Shown here: one piece after another, positions 34,443 through 43,001 of the stretch | Layout of the letters: the number at the start of each line of letters is the position of its first letter | Numbering within the stretch: the first letter of the stretch is position 1 | Origin: Acidobacteriota bacterium | GTDB taxonomy: Bacteria; Acidobacteriota; Thermoanaerobaculia; Multivoradales; SZUA-115 | NCBI GenBank assembly: GCA_024277255.1 | Contig: JAJRVQ010000179.1 | Coordinates: forward strand, 1-64,000 | Direction of reading: 5' to 3' | Length of the DNA stretch: 64,000 nucleotides | Made by a program: the position numbers and the translations under genes | The notes under the pieces: model-generated | Database searches by the model: none | The model's input: only the letters and a program-made list of their open reading frames with translations | What the model was told of the DNA's origin: nothing

Positions 34443-35561
34443 CTAGTCGCTAGGCGGGCTCGCGAAGAGGCTGCTTTGGGGCTGGTCTTCGTCCTGGGCC
34501 TCGGTTCTTGCCTCGTCTTGGGATGGGGCGGTTTCGACCTGGGTTTCGACCTGGGTTTCGATCTGGGTTTCAACCTTCGATGAGGGTGCTGGAGCTGGCT
34601 CATCCTTGGGCACGGGATCGAGGTAGATGAAGCGGCCTAGACCGCGCAGGAACTGCATTCCACCACCCTGCTTGCGGTGGTTGTGCAGCTGGTTGAGCTT
34701 GGCGTCGAGGTCGTCGATGAAGTGCAGCACGATCGCTTCGGAGGTCATCGGTTCCACCGGCGCGCTGTACTCCTTCTTGCCTTGGTGGGAGAGGACCAGA
34801 TGCTCGAGCAGAAGCTGCAGGTCCGGCGGAAAATCGGGGATGGCCGCGCAGCGGGCCAGTACCAGGTCCCGCCCGATCACCGTGTGACCGACCAGCCGGC
34901 CTTCCATCGTGTAGTCGTTGGCGGGCATGGCGCCGATCTCGCGCAGCTTGCCGAGGTCGTGAAAGAGCACTCCGATCAGTACCAGATCGCGGTCGATATC
35001 GCGGTAGTGGCCGCAAACCCCGAGCGCCAACTCGGCCATCGACACCACATGCTCGATCAAACCGCCCAGGTAGGCGTGGTGCATCGTCTTGGCGGCCGGA
35101 TGTAGACGCAATGCTTCACCGTGTTCGGCGAGGGTCTCCTCCGCCAGACGGCGCAGCACCGGGCGCTCGATCTTGCCCGGATAGATCGCGTTGAGCCGCC
35201 GCCACAGGTCGTCTAGATCTTCGTCGGTAGAGGGGATCAGCTTGGTTTCGTCGAAACCGTGGGCGCGGTCTTCTTCGCTGACTCGACGGCAGTTGTCCAC
35301 CGACAACTGGAGCGCCTCGCGGTAGAGCTTGACGCTGCCCTTGACGGCCACGAAGTCGTGAGTCTCGAACTCGCTTTGCATCGCCGGGCTGTCGGCCCAG
35401 ACCTTGGCGGCCATCGAACCGGTGGCGTCGGTCACCTGCATGTCGAGGTATTTGCGACCATTGCGGTCCTGGCGCTCTTCCTTCCGGCTCAGCAGAAGGT
35501 AGGCGCGAATGGTGTCGCCGGATTCCCAGGTCTCAATCGGTTCGTTGCTGCGGCTTGCCAT
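34443..35561 (-). CDS. OB-fold/HD-domain 3'-5' exoribonuclease (YhaM-like)
   Basis: 372 residues. The N-terminal OB-fold (about 12-95: YLLLSRKEERQDRNGRKYLD, FVAVKGSVKLYREALQL) binds nucleic acid, and the HD domain holds metal-binding residues (HHAYLGGLIEHV, LFHDLGK, HLVLSHQGKKE). This is the architecture of YhaM, a 3'-5' exoribonuclease. The C-terminus carries a short Thr/Gln/Glu tandem repeat (VETQ/IETQ, four to five units) that is not part of the family. ATG 35561 is preferred over 35588 because GAGGAG lies 8 nt upstream. It lies between phoB and the chemotaxis operon. Confidence 0.85.
   Translation of the reverse strand: MASRSNEPIETWESGDTIRAYLLLSRKEERQDRNGRKYLDMQVTDATGSMAAKVWADSPAMQSEFETHDFVAVKGSVKLYREALQLSVDNCRRVSEEDRAHGFDETKLIPSTDEDLDDLWRRLNAIYPGKIERPVLRRLAEETLAEHGEALRLHPAAKTMHHAYLGGLIEHVVSMAELALGVCGHYRDIDRDLVLIGVLFHDLGKLREIGAMPANDYTMEGRLVGHTVIGRDLVLARCAAIPDFPPDLQLLLEHLVLSHQGKKEYSAPVEPMTSEAIVLHFIDDLDAKLNQLHNHRKQGGGMQFLRGLGRFIYLDPVPKDEPAPAPSSKVETQIETQVETQVETAPSQDEARTEAQDEDQPQSSLFASPPSD
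34535..34576 (-). repeat. 12-bp tandem repeat encoding VETQ units
   Basis: Three to four near-identical 12-bp units (GGTTTCGACCTG on the plus strand) encode the repeating Val-Glu-Thr-Gln near the C-terminus of the YhaM-like protein. Copy number is likely variable among strains. Confidence 0.7.
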
Positions 35562-35615
35562 CAATATTGCTCCTCGATCGGAGCGCATAGTAGCAGTTGG
35601 CGCACTTTCGGTGCT

Positions 35616-36755
35616 TCATCGACCCTCGCCCGTGGTCGATGCTTTCGCAGCCACCTGGGCGAGGGTCACCCGGGCCAGCTCGCGCAGCGGCACGTGGAGG
35701 TCCACCGCTCCGCTGGCGCAGGCCTCTTTGGCCATGCCGAAAACCACCGAAGTAGCCTCGTTTTGCACCAGGGTCGCGGCGCCGGCTTGGCGCATCTCCA
35801 GCAAGCCGGCGGCTCCGTCGTTACCCATGCCGGTGAGAATGACCCCCACCGCATTGGATCCGGCGGCCTGGGCGACGGAACGAAAGAGCACGTCGACACT
35901 CGGGCGGTGCCGGCAGACCAGCGGCCCGTCGATCAGTTCGATGCGATAGTGCAGCCCCTGCCGGCGAACCGCGATGTGTCGATCTCCCGGGGCGACGAGG
36001 AATCTCCCCTCCTGGAGCAGTTCACCGTGGCGGGCCTCTTTCACCTCGACGCGGCAGATCTCGTCGAGCCGGTTGGCGAAGGCGCCTGTAAAGGCCTTGG
36101 GCATGTGCTGGACGATGATGCCCGGCGGAGTCTGCGCCGGTAGCGCTGCCAGCAACTCGGACAGCGCGTCAGGACCGCCGGTCGAAGCACCGATGGCGAT
36201 CAAGGTGCCGGCGGCGCTGCGCTGGCTGGGGAAGCCGTGTCGCGACGGCAACACCGCGTCCGCGGTGAGCGGCTGGGTGGGCGCCAGGCGTGGGCTCTCG
36301 CGCTTGGTGACCCGCGCCTGACTGGCGGCGCGCAGCGTGTCGATCAGCATCAGTGCCGACTCGTGAAGAAACTCGGTGATCCCCACCTTGGGTTTGGCGA
36401 GTACCTCGACGGCACCCTCTTCCAAAGCCTGAAAGGCGGTATCGGTCCCACGGCCGGCATGGCTGGAGCAGACGACGACGGGGATCGGTTGGTGGCGCAT
36501 GATCCGGCGCAGGAAGGTAAGGCCGTCCATCCGCGGCATCTCGAGATCGAGCAGGATGACATCCGGCCGTGTCCGTTCGATTCTGCGCATGGCGATCAGC
36601 GGATCGGCGGCGGTGGCCACCTCCATTCCGGGTTCCTGTTCGAGCAGGGTGGTCATGAACCGGCGCATGACCGCGGAGTCGTCCACCACCAACACGCGAG
36701 TGAGGCCAGGCGGTTGCTGCCGGGACGAGGTTGGAGGCGCTGACTTGCCGGTCAC
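35616..36755 (-). CDS. cheB: Chemotaxis protein-glutamate methylesterase CheB
   Basis: 379 residues: receiver domain (acidic pocket DD 25-26, phospho-acceptor Asp70 in LLDLEMPRMDG, Lys in AKPKVG) and C-terminal methylesterase with catalytic Ser in IGASTGGPDAL, His in VQHMPKAF and Asp in TGMGNDGA. Removes receptor methyl groups added by CheR. It overlaps cheR by 4 nt (ATGA) and is the last gene of the chemotaxis operon. Confidence 0.95.
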   Translation of the reverse strand: MTGKSAPPTSSRQQPPGLTRVLVVDDSAVMRRFMTTLLEQEPGMEVATAADPLIAMRRIERTRPDVILLDLEMPRMDGLTFLRRIMRHQPIPVVVCSSHAGRGTDTAFQALEEGAVEVLAKPKVGITEFLHESALMLIDTLRAASQARVTKRESPRLAPTQPLTADAVLPSRHGFPSQRSAAGTLIAIGASTGGPDALSELLAALPAQTPPGIIVQHMPKAFTGAFANRLDEICRVEVKEARHGELLQEGRFLVAPGDRHIAVRRQGLHYRIELIDGPLVCRHRPSVDVLFRSVAQAAGSNAVGVILTGMGNDGAAGLLEMRQAGAATLVQNEATSVVFGMAKEACASGAVDLHVPLRELARVTLAQVAAKASTTGEGR

Positions 36756-37723
36756 GGATTGGTGCGCGTGTAAACGCAGGGAATGACGCTGCGCATCTGT
36801 TCGGTGAGCCCATTCAGATTCTCGGCATGGCCCATGAACAAGAAGCCGTTGGGTGCCAGCCGTTTAAGCAGTTGACCGATGACCCGGCGGCGGGTCTGCG
36901 GGTCGAAGTAGATGAGGACGTTGCGGCAAAAGATCAGGTCGAAAGGGCCGCGGACGGTGTAGTTTTCGGCGTTGAGGTTCAGTCGGTCGAAGTGAACCAC
37001 CGAGCGGATTTTGCGCGTCGCTTTCACTTTGCCGAACTGGCTGCGCACACCCTTGAGCATGAAGCGCCGGCGCAGTACCTCGGGGATTCGCTTGGCCCGC
37101 TCGATGGGCCATATCGCTTTGCGGGCGGTGGCGAGCACCCGGGTCGAGAGATCGGTGGCCTGGACCTCCACCTGCCAAGCGGCTTCGGGAGTCAGATGGT
37201 GCAGCAAGGTCATGGCCAGCGAGAAGGGCTCCTCTCCGCTGGAACAGGCCACGCTCCAAGCGCGCAAACGGCGTGGCCGGTTGCCGGCGGCGGCCGATGC
37301 GTTCCACTGCGGAATGATCTCTTCGGCCAGCAGATCGAACTGCTTTGACTCGCGAAAAAACTGAGTCTCGTTGGTGCAGATGCGGTCGAGCATCTCGATC
37401 TGCTCTTCGTGGCCAGGCTGCTTGGCCAGCCGGTAGTAGGCGGTGAAAGAGGTCAGCGAGAGTTCGCGCAGCCGGCGGGTCAGCCGCCGCACCAGAAGTG
37501 CTTTCTTGGCCGGCACCAGGTGGATGCCGGCCAGCCGATGAATGAGCCCTTGGAAGAGGGCGAATTCTCGATCGCTGATCGGCCGGATCTCGTTGCGGGT
37601 GAGTGGTGAGGGTGGCTGGTCGCCGTGTCGTTGGAGTGTCTCGCTCTGCCTTCGACCGGCCTCCCACAGCTCGTTCTCAGCTTGGTCGCGTCGAGCGCGA
37701 ACGCTGGAGGGCACGGCGATCAT
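36752..37723 (-). CDS. cheR: Chemotaxis protein methyltransferase CheR
   Basis: 323 residues. The N-terminal helical domain (about 45-125) is followed by the SAM-binding domain with NETQFFRE, RAWSVACSSGEEPFSL, ATDLSTRVLA, DLIFCRNVLIYFD and HAENLNGL. It methylates the MCP encoded two genes upstream. The extra 45 N-terminal residues (Gln/Arg-rich) are unusual. Overlaps cheW and cheB by 4 nt each. Confidence 0.95.
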   Translation of the reverse strand: MIAVPSSVRARRDQAENELWEAGRRQSETLQRHGDQPPSPLTRNEIRPISDREFALFQGLIHRLAGIHLVPAKKALLVRRLTRRLRELSLTSFTAYYRLAKQPGHEEQIEMLDRICTNETQFFRESKQFDLLAEEIIPQWNASAAAGNRPRRLRAWSVACSSGEEPFSLAMTLLHHLTPEAAWQVEVQATDLSTRVLATARKAIWPIERAKRIPEVLRRRFMLKGVRSQFGKVKATRKIRSVVHFDRLNLNAENYTVRGPFDLIFCRNVLIYFDPQTRRRVIGQLLKRLAPNGFLFMGHAENLNGLTEQMRSVIPCVYTRTNP

Positions 37724-38379
37724 GATGGATCGCCGTCGGGATCGTCATCGTCGCTCGCCGTTTCGGTGGCCGGCGCAATGGCCGACTCGCCCTCTTCATG
37801 GTCTCCATCCCCGTCGTCAGCCGTGGTGTCGCCGACGTTCTCACCGTCGGCTTCAATAGCGGCCGCGGTGAGTAGCTCGTCCACGGTCAACACGCGGCCC
37901 GTATCGAGAACCAAGGCGAGACCGCCGGTCTCGTCTCGTGCCATGCCGAGGAGGTAAGCGGCGCTCATGCGGGTGCCGAAAGCGGGGGGTGGTTCGATCT
38001 CTTCCGGCGATAGCTCGATCACATTGTCGACCGAGTCGACGACCATCCCCATGACGATCTGTTCGCTGACCAGGTTGACCTCGACGATCACGATGCAGGA
38101 ACGAGAGGTGATCTCGGTGGCCGGGAGGTTGAGTTTTGCCGCCAGGTCGACCACAGGCAGAGCCCTGCCGCGCAGGTTCATCACGCCGCGAATCCAAGGC
38201 GGAGTGGCGGGGATCCGGGTGATGGGACCGACGCTGAGGATCTCGCGAATTTGCAGAATGCTCGCCGCGTAGCGTTCCCCCGCGCACAGGAAGGTGAGGT
38301 AGGGGCGCTTCGGCCCGAGTTCGGCGACCTCGGTTTCGGCCGGGACTGGGGAGTCTGCGGTATCGCGTGGCGAGGGCAT
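37720..38379 (-). CDS. cheW: Chemotaxis adaptor CheW
   Basis: 219 residues, longer than typical CheW (about 160). The CheW domain (about 25-165) has YLTFLCAGERYA, RIPATPPWIRGVMNLRGRALPVVDL and the closing LLGMARDETGGLALVLD. The last about 40 residues are acidic (Asp/Glu/Ser-rich) and probably disordered. It couples the MCP to CheA. Begins 7 nt after the MCP stop and overlaps cheR. Confidence 0.93.
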   Translation of the reverse strand: MPSPRDTADSPVPAETEVAELGPKRPYLTFLCAGERYAASILQIREILSVGPITRIPATPPWIRGVMNLRGRALPVVDLAAKLNLPATEITSRSCIVIVEVNLVSEQIVMGMVVDSVDNVIELSPEEIEPPPAFGTRMSAAYLLGMARDETGGLALVLDTGRVLTVDELLTAAAIEADGENVGDTTADDGDGDHEEGESAIAPATETASDDDDPDGDPS

Positions 38380-38386
38380 GGTGAGG

Positions 38387-40150
38387 TTAGAAGCGCTCGA
38401 AGTCCTTGTCTTCTTGGAGTTCGGCGGTTGAAAGGCGGCTATGAGTCGCGGCGGTCCACGTGGCCACGGGTGCAGATGCGGCCTCGCGACCCTTGTCGTC
38501 GTTGTGCTGAGAGGTCTGGCCGCCGCCGGCTGGGCGTGCGGGACGGTCGAGTTGGAAGAGCGCCATCAGACGGTCGAGCGATTCGGCCTGTGAGGCCATC
38601 TCCTGTGAGGTACCGGAGAGTTCCTCGGCAGCCGAGGCGTTGCGCTGTGCCACCTGGTCGACCTGGCTCATCGCTCCGTTGATCTGGTTGACCCCCGAGG
38701 CCTGCTCCTCCGAAGCGGCGGCGACCTCTTGCACCAGGTCCGCTGTGCGGCGGATGGAGGGTACGAGCTCGATGAGCAGTTGGCCGGAATGCTCGGCGAC
38801 TTTCAGGCAAGAGGAGGCGAGGTCGCTGATCTCCTTGGCTGCTACCTGGCTGCGCTCGGCCAGTTTGCGCACTTCGGCGGCGACCACCGCAAAGCCGCGG
38901 CCGTGATCGCCGGCCCGCGCCGCTTCGATCGCCGCGTTGAGGGCCAGGAGGTTGGTTTGGTAGGCGATGTCTTCGACGATGGAGATCTTCTCGGCGATGC
39001 TCTTCATCGCATCGACGGTTTCGACCACGGCGGAGCCACTGCCCTCGGCATCCTCGGCTCCCTGGATCGCCATGCGCTCCATTTGCCGGCTGCTGCTGGC
39101 GTTCTGGCTGATCGAGGCGGTCATCTCTTCGAGACTGGAAGTCGCCTCTTCGACCGATGCCGCCTGTTCACTGGTTCCCTGCGACAGGCTCTGCGCGGTA
39201 GCGGAGATCTGTGAGGATGCGGAGTTGAGGGTGCGCACTCCGGAACGGACCTCTCGGATAGTGGTGGAGAGTTTCACCGCCATGGTCTGAAAAGCGGTGC
39301 CCAATTGATCGCGCGAAGAACGCTGGCTGACCTTGACCCCCAGATCGCCGTCGGCGATCGCCTTGGCCACGTTAGCCATGTCACGCAGGTAGGCGACGAT
39401 GCGGCGCATGGCGAGAAGCAGCTGGCCGACCTCGTCGCGGGAGTGGACCTCGATCTGTGCTTCGAGGTTTCCGACCGCCAGCTGGTTGGCCACCGTTACC
39501 GCATGGCCGAGGGGTCGGGTGACAGAACGGATCAAGAAGACCGAGAAGAGGATCAACAAGATCAGGCAGAGTGCGCTGACCCAGCGGATAGTCTGCAACA
39601 ACCTCGCTGACGACATCTGATTTTGCCGCGCGGTGGCGAAGGCGTCGATCATCCCTTGATCGCAGCTGGTGGTCAGCTGTTCGAGCGTAACCCGCACGTC
39701 GTTGTAGCTGTTGACCATGGTTTCGAGATCATGGGCGATGCCTTCACCGGTTTCTTGACTGCGCAGCCGCGGGATGGTGCGCAGAGCGAGTTCGTTGTAG
39801 GTGGTGAATTTGGTGCGCAGGTCCTCGAGGGTGTCGGCGGCGAGGTACGGATTCTTTTCGGCGGTTTCGAGGTGGCGGAAGAAGAGCTGCCCGCTCTCCT
39901 TTGCCTCGGCGAAGAACTCTTCGTCGTGGGCTGCTACGGTGTCCTTCAAGTCGCGCTGGAAATTCCCCAGCGTTTGCCTCAGGTCTCGGGTCACTTCCGA
40001 GGCGGGAAAATAGCCACTCTCGATCTCGGTCAGCAGCGCCTCGTTCTTGGTCACCGCGAGGGGACTGATGAGAACGATGGCCAGTAGGGCGAGCCCTGCC
40101 ACGCCGGGCAGCAGCATGATCTTGTGGGCGAATTTCATCTTGTTGAACAT
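38387..40150 (-). CDS. Methyl-accepting chemotaxis protein
   Basis: 587 residues: membrane helix 11-33, helical periplasmic domain (about 34-188), helix 189-208, HAMP, second HAMP-like helical stretch and the signalling domain with the conserved hairpin tip YQTNLLALNAAIEAARAG. The extreme C-terminus is EDKDFERF, whose final DFERF fits the x-[FYW]-x-x-[FYW] pentapeptide that tethers CheR and CheB in other receptors. The periplasmic part is all-helical (four-helix-bundle-like). It is in one operon with a small PstS-like protein that may act as its ligand-binding partner. Confidence 0.92.
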   Translation of the reverse strand: MFNKMKFAHKIMLLPGVAGLALLAIVLISPLAVTKNEALLTEIESGYFPASEVTRDLRQTLGNFQRDLKDTVAAHDEEFFAEAKESGQLFFRHLETAEKNPYLAADTLEDLRTKFTTYNELALRTIPRLRSQETGEGIAHDLETMVNSYNDVRVTLEQLTTSCDQGMIDAFATARQNQMSSARLLQTIRWVSALCLILLILFSVFLIRSVTRPLGHAVTVANQLAVGNLEAQIEVHSRDEVGQLLLAMRRIVAYLRDMANVAKAIADGDLGVKVSQRSSRDQLGTAFQTMAVKLSTTIREVRSGVRTLNSASSQISATAQSLSQGTSEQAASVEEATSSLEEMTASISQNASSSRQMERMAIQGAEDAEGSGSAVVETVDAMKSIAEKISIVEDIAYQTNLLALNAAIEAARAGDHGRGFAVVAAEVRKLAERSQVAAKEISDLASSCLKVAEHSGQLLIELVPSIRRTADLVQEVAAASEEQASGVNQINGAMSQVDQVAQRNASAAEELSGTSQEMASQAESLDRLMALFQLDRPARPAGGGQTSQHNDDKGREAASAPVATWTAATHSRLSTAELQEDKDFERF

Positions 40151-40159
40151 GCCAGCACC

Positions 40160-40606
40160 TCAGTCGATCACTTTGACGACTTTGACGTCCTTACCGACCG
40201 TAGTGGTAGAGGAGACGTAGCCGATTGCTTGGCGGTCGTTGGCGACGAACTCCAGCACTTGACGTTCCTGGTCGAGTTCCGGTGGGGGTGCGGCGCGACC
40301 GGAGAAGATCAGCCGGAGCCAGTAGCTCTGCACCCGGCGCACCTCTCTGCCGTGGATTGCTTTGCTGAAGCGCTGGCGGGTTCTGTTGTTGGGAACCAGG
40401 TCGACCGGAGCGACGGTTCCGGCGTGGTCCCACAGGGTGTCCTTCTTGAGGAACAACCGCGAAATCTCGGCACGTGACAGCTCGGTGGTCGGGTTCGATG
40501 GATGCACCACGACCTTGAAGCCGATTGCCGATTGGGCTCGGCTCGCGGTGGCGGTCACCGCCAGGGCGAACAGCGAAAAGGCAAGAAATCGTCGAACGTG
40601 GTTCAA
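40160..40606 (-). CDS. Small PstS-like periplasmic binding protein
   Basis: 148 residues with a signal peptide (ends TASRAQS). The mature part matches one lobe of PstS-like phosphate-binding proteins: VVVHPSNPTTELSRAEISRLFLKK, the KDTLWDHAGTVAPVD segment, and a C-terminal FVANDRQAIGYVSSTT stretch. Being a single-lobe size, it probably does not form the usual two-lobe cleft by itself. Located between a porin C-terminal remnant and the MCP, it could present a ligand to the receptor. Confidence 0.75.
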   Translation of the reverse strand: MNHVRRFLAFSLFALAVTATASRAQSAIGFKVVVHPSNPTTELSRAEISRLFLKKDTLWDHAGTVAPVDLVPNNRTRQRFSKAIHGREVRRVQSYWLRLIFSGRAAPPPELDQERQVLEFVANDRQAIGYVSSTTTVGKDVKVVKVID

Positions 40607-40618
40607 GGACTCTCCTGG

Positions 40619-40777
40619 TTAGAAGCTGAACTGAATCCCGACTTGGAATCGGTTGTCGGGGTCGAGAGGTCGCTGCCTCGGAATCTTGGGGTTGCGGCCG
40701 GGGATGGAATCGAGGTTGCCGTGCACCACTTCGTAGGGGGCTTTGACCCGAGTGAGCTTGGTCATCGTCCGGATCAT
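40619..40777 (-). pseudogene. C-terminal remnant of an outer-membrane porin (52 codons)
   Basis: A 52-residue frame starts at an ATG overlapping the cheA stop by 4 nt and ends in DNRFQVGIQFSF, the alternating aromatic last strand of a beta-barrel with C-terminal Phe. It contains no signal peptide and only two strands. In other bacteria genes for small PstS-like proteins often follow a porin gene, so this looks like the 3' end of such a porin left after the chemotaxis genes joined the locus. A tiny expressed peptide is the alternative. Confidence 0.5.
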
Positions 40778-42435
40778 GGTGCTGTGGCTTCCATCGGTTT
40801 GTGCGGGACGTTGCGGGCGAGTAGACCGGCAACGTCAAGAATCAGGGCGACTTGGCCGTTGCCGAGGATGGTCGAACCGGTGATGCCGTCCAAGTTTCCG
40901 AGGACTCGCTCCAGCGGCTTGAGAATGGCCTGTCTCTGGCCGCGAATCGCATCCACCACCAGTCCTACTGGGCCGCTCTCGTGATGCACCACCACGACGT
41001 TTTCTCGTGCCGGCGGGCTGGCGTCGATGTTGAAGATCTTGCGCAGCCGAAGGTAGGGAAGCGTCTCGCCGCGCAGGTCGATCACGCCGGTCGCCCGTTG
41101 GTGGGTACTGGTGCGCTCGCTGAACGGCAGCTCCACGGATTCGATGATCGAATCCAACGGCAAAATGTACGCCTCTTTTCCCAGATCCACCCGGAAGCCG
41201 TCGATCACCGCCAGGGTGAGCGGCAACTGGATCGAGAAAGTCGTACCTCGGTCACGTTGGCTGTGTACCGTGACGGTGCCGCGCAAAGCCTCGACGTTGC
41301 GCCGCACAACATCCATGCCGACACCACGGCCGGATAGCCGCGTGATGTCGTGCGCGGTAGAGAAACCCGGATCGAAAATCAGGTTGTCGAGTTTCGAAAT
41401 GGCCTCGCCGGAGGAGGAATCTTCGGGGGTGAGAAGGCCGAGTGCCTGGGCGCGAGCCCGAATCCGCTCTCGGTTGAGGCCGGCGCCGTCGTCGGTGAGT
41501 TCGATGAGGATCCCGCGGTCGCGGTGGGCGGCGCGCAAGGTGACATCACCTACCGGGTTCTTGCCTTTCTTGCGACGTACCTCGGGAGTCTCGATACCGT
41601 GATCGAGGGCGTTGCGGATCATGTGCATCAACGGGTCGCGCAGCTGTTCGATGATCGCGGTGTCGACCTCGACTTCGGCGCCTTCGATGGTCAGTTGCGC
41701 TTGTTTGCCGTTGCCGCGGGCCAGATCGCGGACAGTGCGCGCGTGGCGCCGAAAGGAGGGGCCGATGGGCACCATGCGCAGGTCCATGACCGACTGTTGC
41801 GAGCTGCGAAAGAGGTGATCGCTCTCGCGATGGAGTTCGAGCAGTTGCCGGCGGTCGATGGTCGGGTCACTGAGAGCCTGGGTTATCTGGCCGCGGGCGA
41901 TGCCGATCTCACCGGCCAGGTCGAGCAGGGCGTCGAGCTTGCCGATGGGGACGCGCAACGACTTCATCTGCTGCTCACTGAGCAGCACCGGCTGAGGGTC
42001 GGCGGTTTCCGGCTCAGGGTCGCTGGACGCCGCTGTCGCATCGCCGGCTTGGTGCGCGGCCGCGCTGAGCAGCGACAGCAGGGCGGGCTGGTCGGGACCG
42101 ACTTCCTCGCTTCCTTCTTCAGCCCGGGCCAAGAGGCCGCGCAGGACATCGACGGAGTGGAGCAGCAGGGTAATCAGGCCACCGTCGATTCTCCCGTGGC
42201 CGTCACGAACGATTTCCAGCAGGTCTTCGAGTTTGTGGGCGACTTCGGCGAGAGGAGTGATGCCGAGCATGCCGGCATCTCCCTTCAGGGTGTGAACCAG
42301 GCGGAAAATCTCGGCCAGGATCTCGCCGTCTTGAGGCCGTCTCTCAAGGGTGACAATACCCTCTTCAAGCGCTACGAGGCTCTCTTCCGACTCGGTCAGG
42401 AAGAGCTGTAGCAGGGCTTCAAAATCGATTTCCAT
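40774..42435 (-). CDS. cheA: Chemotaxis histidine kinase CheA (P2-less)
   Basis: 553 residues from ATG 42435. Domains: P1 Hpt (about 1-105, phospho-acceptor His48 in RLVHTLKGDAG), a short variable linker, P3 dimerisation (about 160-220), P4 ATPase (LMHMIRNALDHGIE N box, LTDDGAGLN, LSGRGVGMDVVR) and P5 CheW-like (about 400-530, ATGVIDLRGETLPYLRLRKIF). No P2 CheY-binding domain is recognised between P1 and P3. A TTG at 42477 with AAGGAG just upstream gives an alternative start 14 residues longer. It controls CheB and probably the CheY-like protein at the operon start. Confidence 0.93.
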   Translation of the reverse strand: MEIDFEALLQLFLTESEESLVALEEGIVTLERRPQDGEILAEIFRLVHTLKGDAGMLGITPLAEVAHKLEDLLEIVRDGHGRIDGGLITLLLHSVDVLRGLLARAEEGSEEVGPDQPALLSLLSAAAHQAGDATAASSDPEPETADPQPVLLSEQQMKSLRVPIGKLDALLDLAGEIGIARGQITQALSDPTIDRRQLLELHRESDHLFRSSQQSVMDLRMVPIGPSFRRHARTVRDLARGNGKQAQLTIEGAEVEVDTAIIEQLRDPLMHMIRNALDHGIETPEVRRKKGKNPVGDVTLRAAHRDRGILIELTDDGAGLNRERIRARAQALGLLTPEDSSSGEAISKLDNLIFDPGFSTAHDITRLSGRGVGMDVVRRNVEALRGTVTVHSQRDRGTTFSIQLPLTLAVIDGFRVDLGKEAYILPLDSIIESVELPFSERTSTHQRATGVIDLRGETLPYLRLRKIFNIDASPPARENVVVVHHESGPVGLVVDAIRGQRQAILKPLERVLGNLDGITGSTILGNGQVALILDVAGLLARNVPHKPMEATAP

Positions 42436-42458
42436 GGCGGCGGTGTCGAGGGGCTGGC

Positions 42459-43001
42459 TCAGAGGAGCTTGACCCAAGCAACTCCTTCATCGGTGTGGAA
42501 GATCACTTTGCGGCCACGCTGGCCGCCGACGGCTTGCGCGATGATCGGAATCTCCAGACGGTTGAGAATCTCCCGCGCAATTTCGACGTTGTTTTCGCCG
42601 AGATGTGGCCGCGGGCCGTCGAAGGCGGCGATGATGCAGGCGCCGCCGAAGATCTTGGCCTGCAGCCGGCGCAGCGACCCACCCAGGGCGATGACGTCGT
42701 CGATCAGACGGGCGATCGCCACACTGCCGAAGCGTGGAGACGAGAGGCCGTTGCCGACCCAGTTGGGCAGCAGATAGTGGTTGAGCCCGCCGACTCGTCG
42801 CTCGGGGTCCCACAAGCTCACCGCGACACAGGAGCCGAGGATGGTGGTGATCGCCGTGGGTGTCGATGAGACGAACAGATGGCCTGCGTGTAGATAGGCC
42901 TTCGAGCGGCCGGCGGTGTCCAACGCCGGTTCGCCTTGCCGCACTTCGACCTGGCCCGGTATCGGCTCCAAACACGGGTCGTGGATCGGGCTGGAGTTCA
43001 T
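42459..43001 (-). CDS. cheD: Chemoreceptor glutamine deamidase CheD
   Basis: 180 residues. The catalytic Cys and His are at LGSCVAVSLWD (Cys58) and GLNHYLLP (His75), the same 17-residue spacing as in studied CheD proteins. A conserved FGGA and late GxxGRKVIFHTDEG segment follow. It deamidates receptor glutamines. ATG 43001 overlaps the stop of the GAF gene by 4 nt and is preferred over an earlier in-frame start at 43049. Confidence 0.93.
   Translation of the reverse strand: MNSSPIHDPCLEPIPGQVEVRQGEPALDTAGRSKAYLHAGHLFVSSTPTAITTILGSCVAVSLWDPERRVGGLNHYLLPNWVGNGLSSPRFGSVAIARLIDDVIALGGSLRRLQAKIFGGACIIAAFDGPRPHLGENNVEIAREILNRLEIPIIAQAVGGQRGRKVIFHTDEGVAWVKLL

Noticed and set aside
34535..34576. Tandem repeat as a CRISPR or regulatory array
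   Set aside because: The units are 12 bp, contiguous, in frame and inside a coding sequence, so they are a protein repeat.
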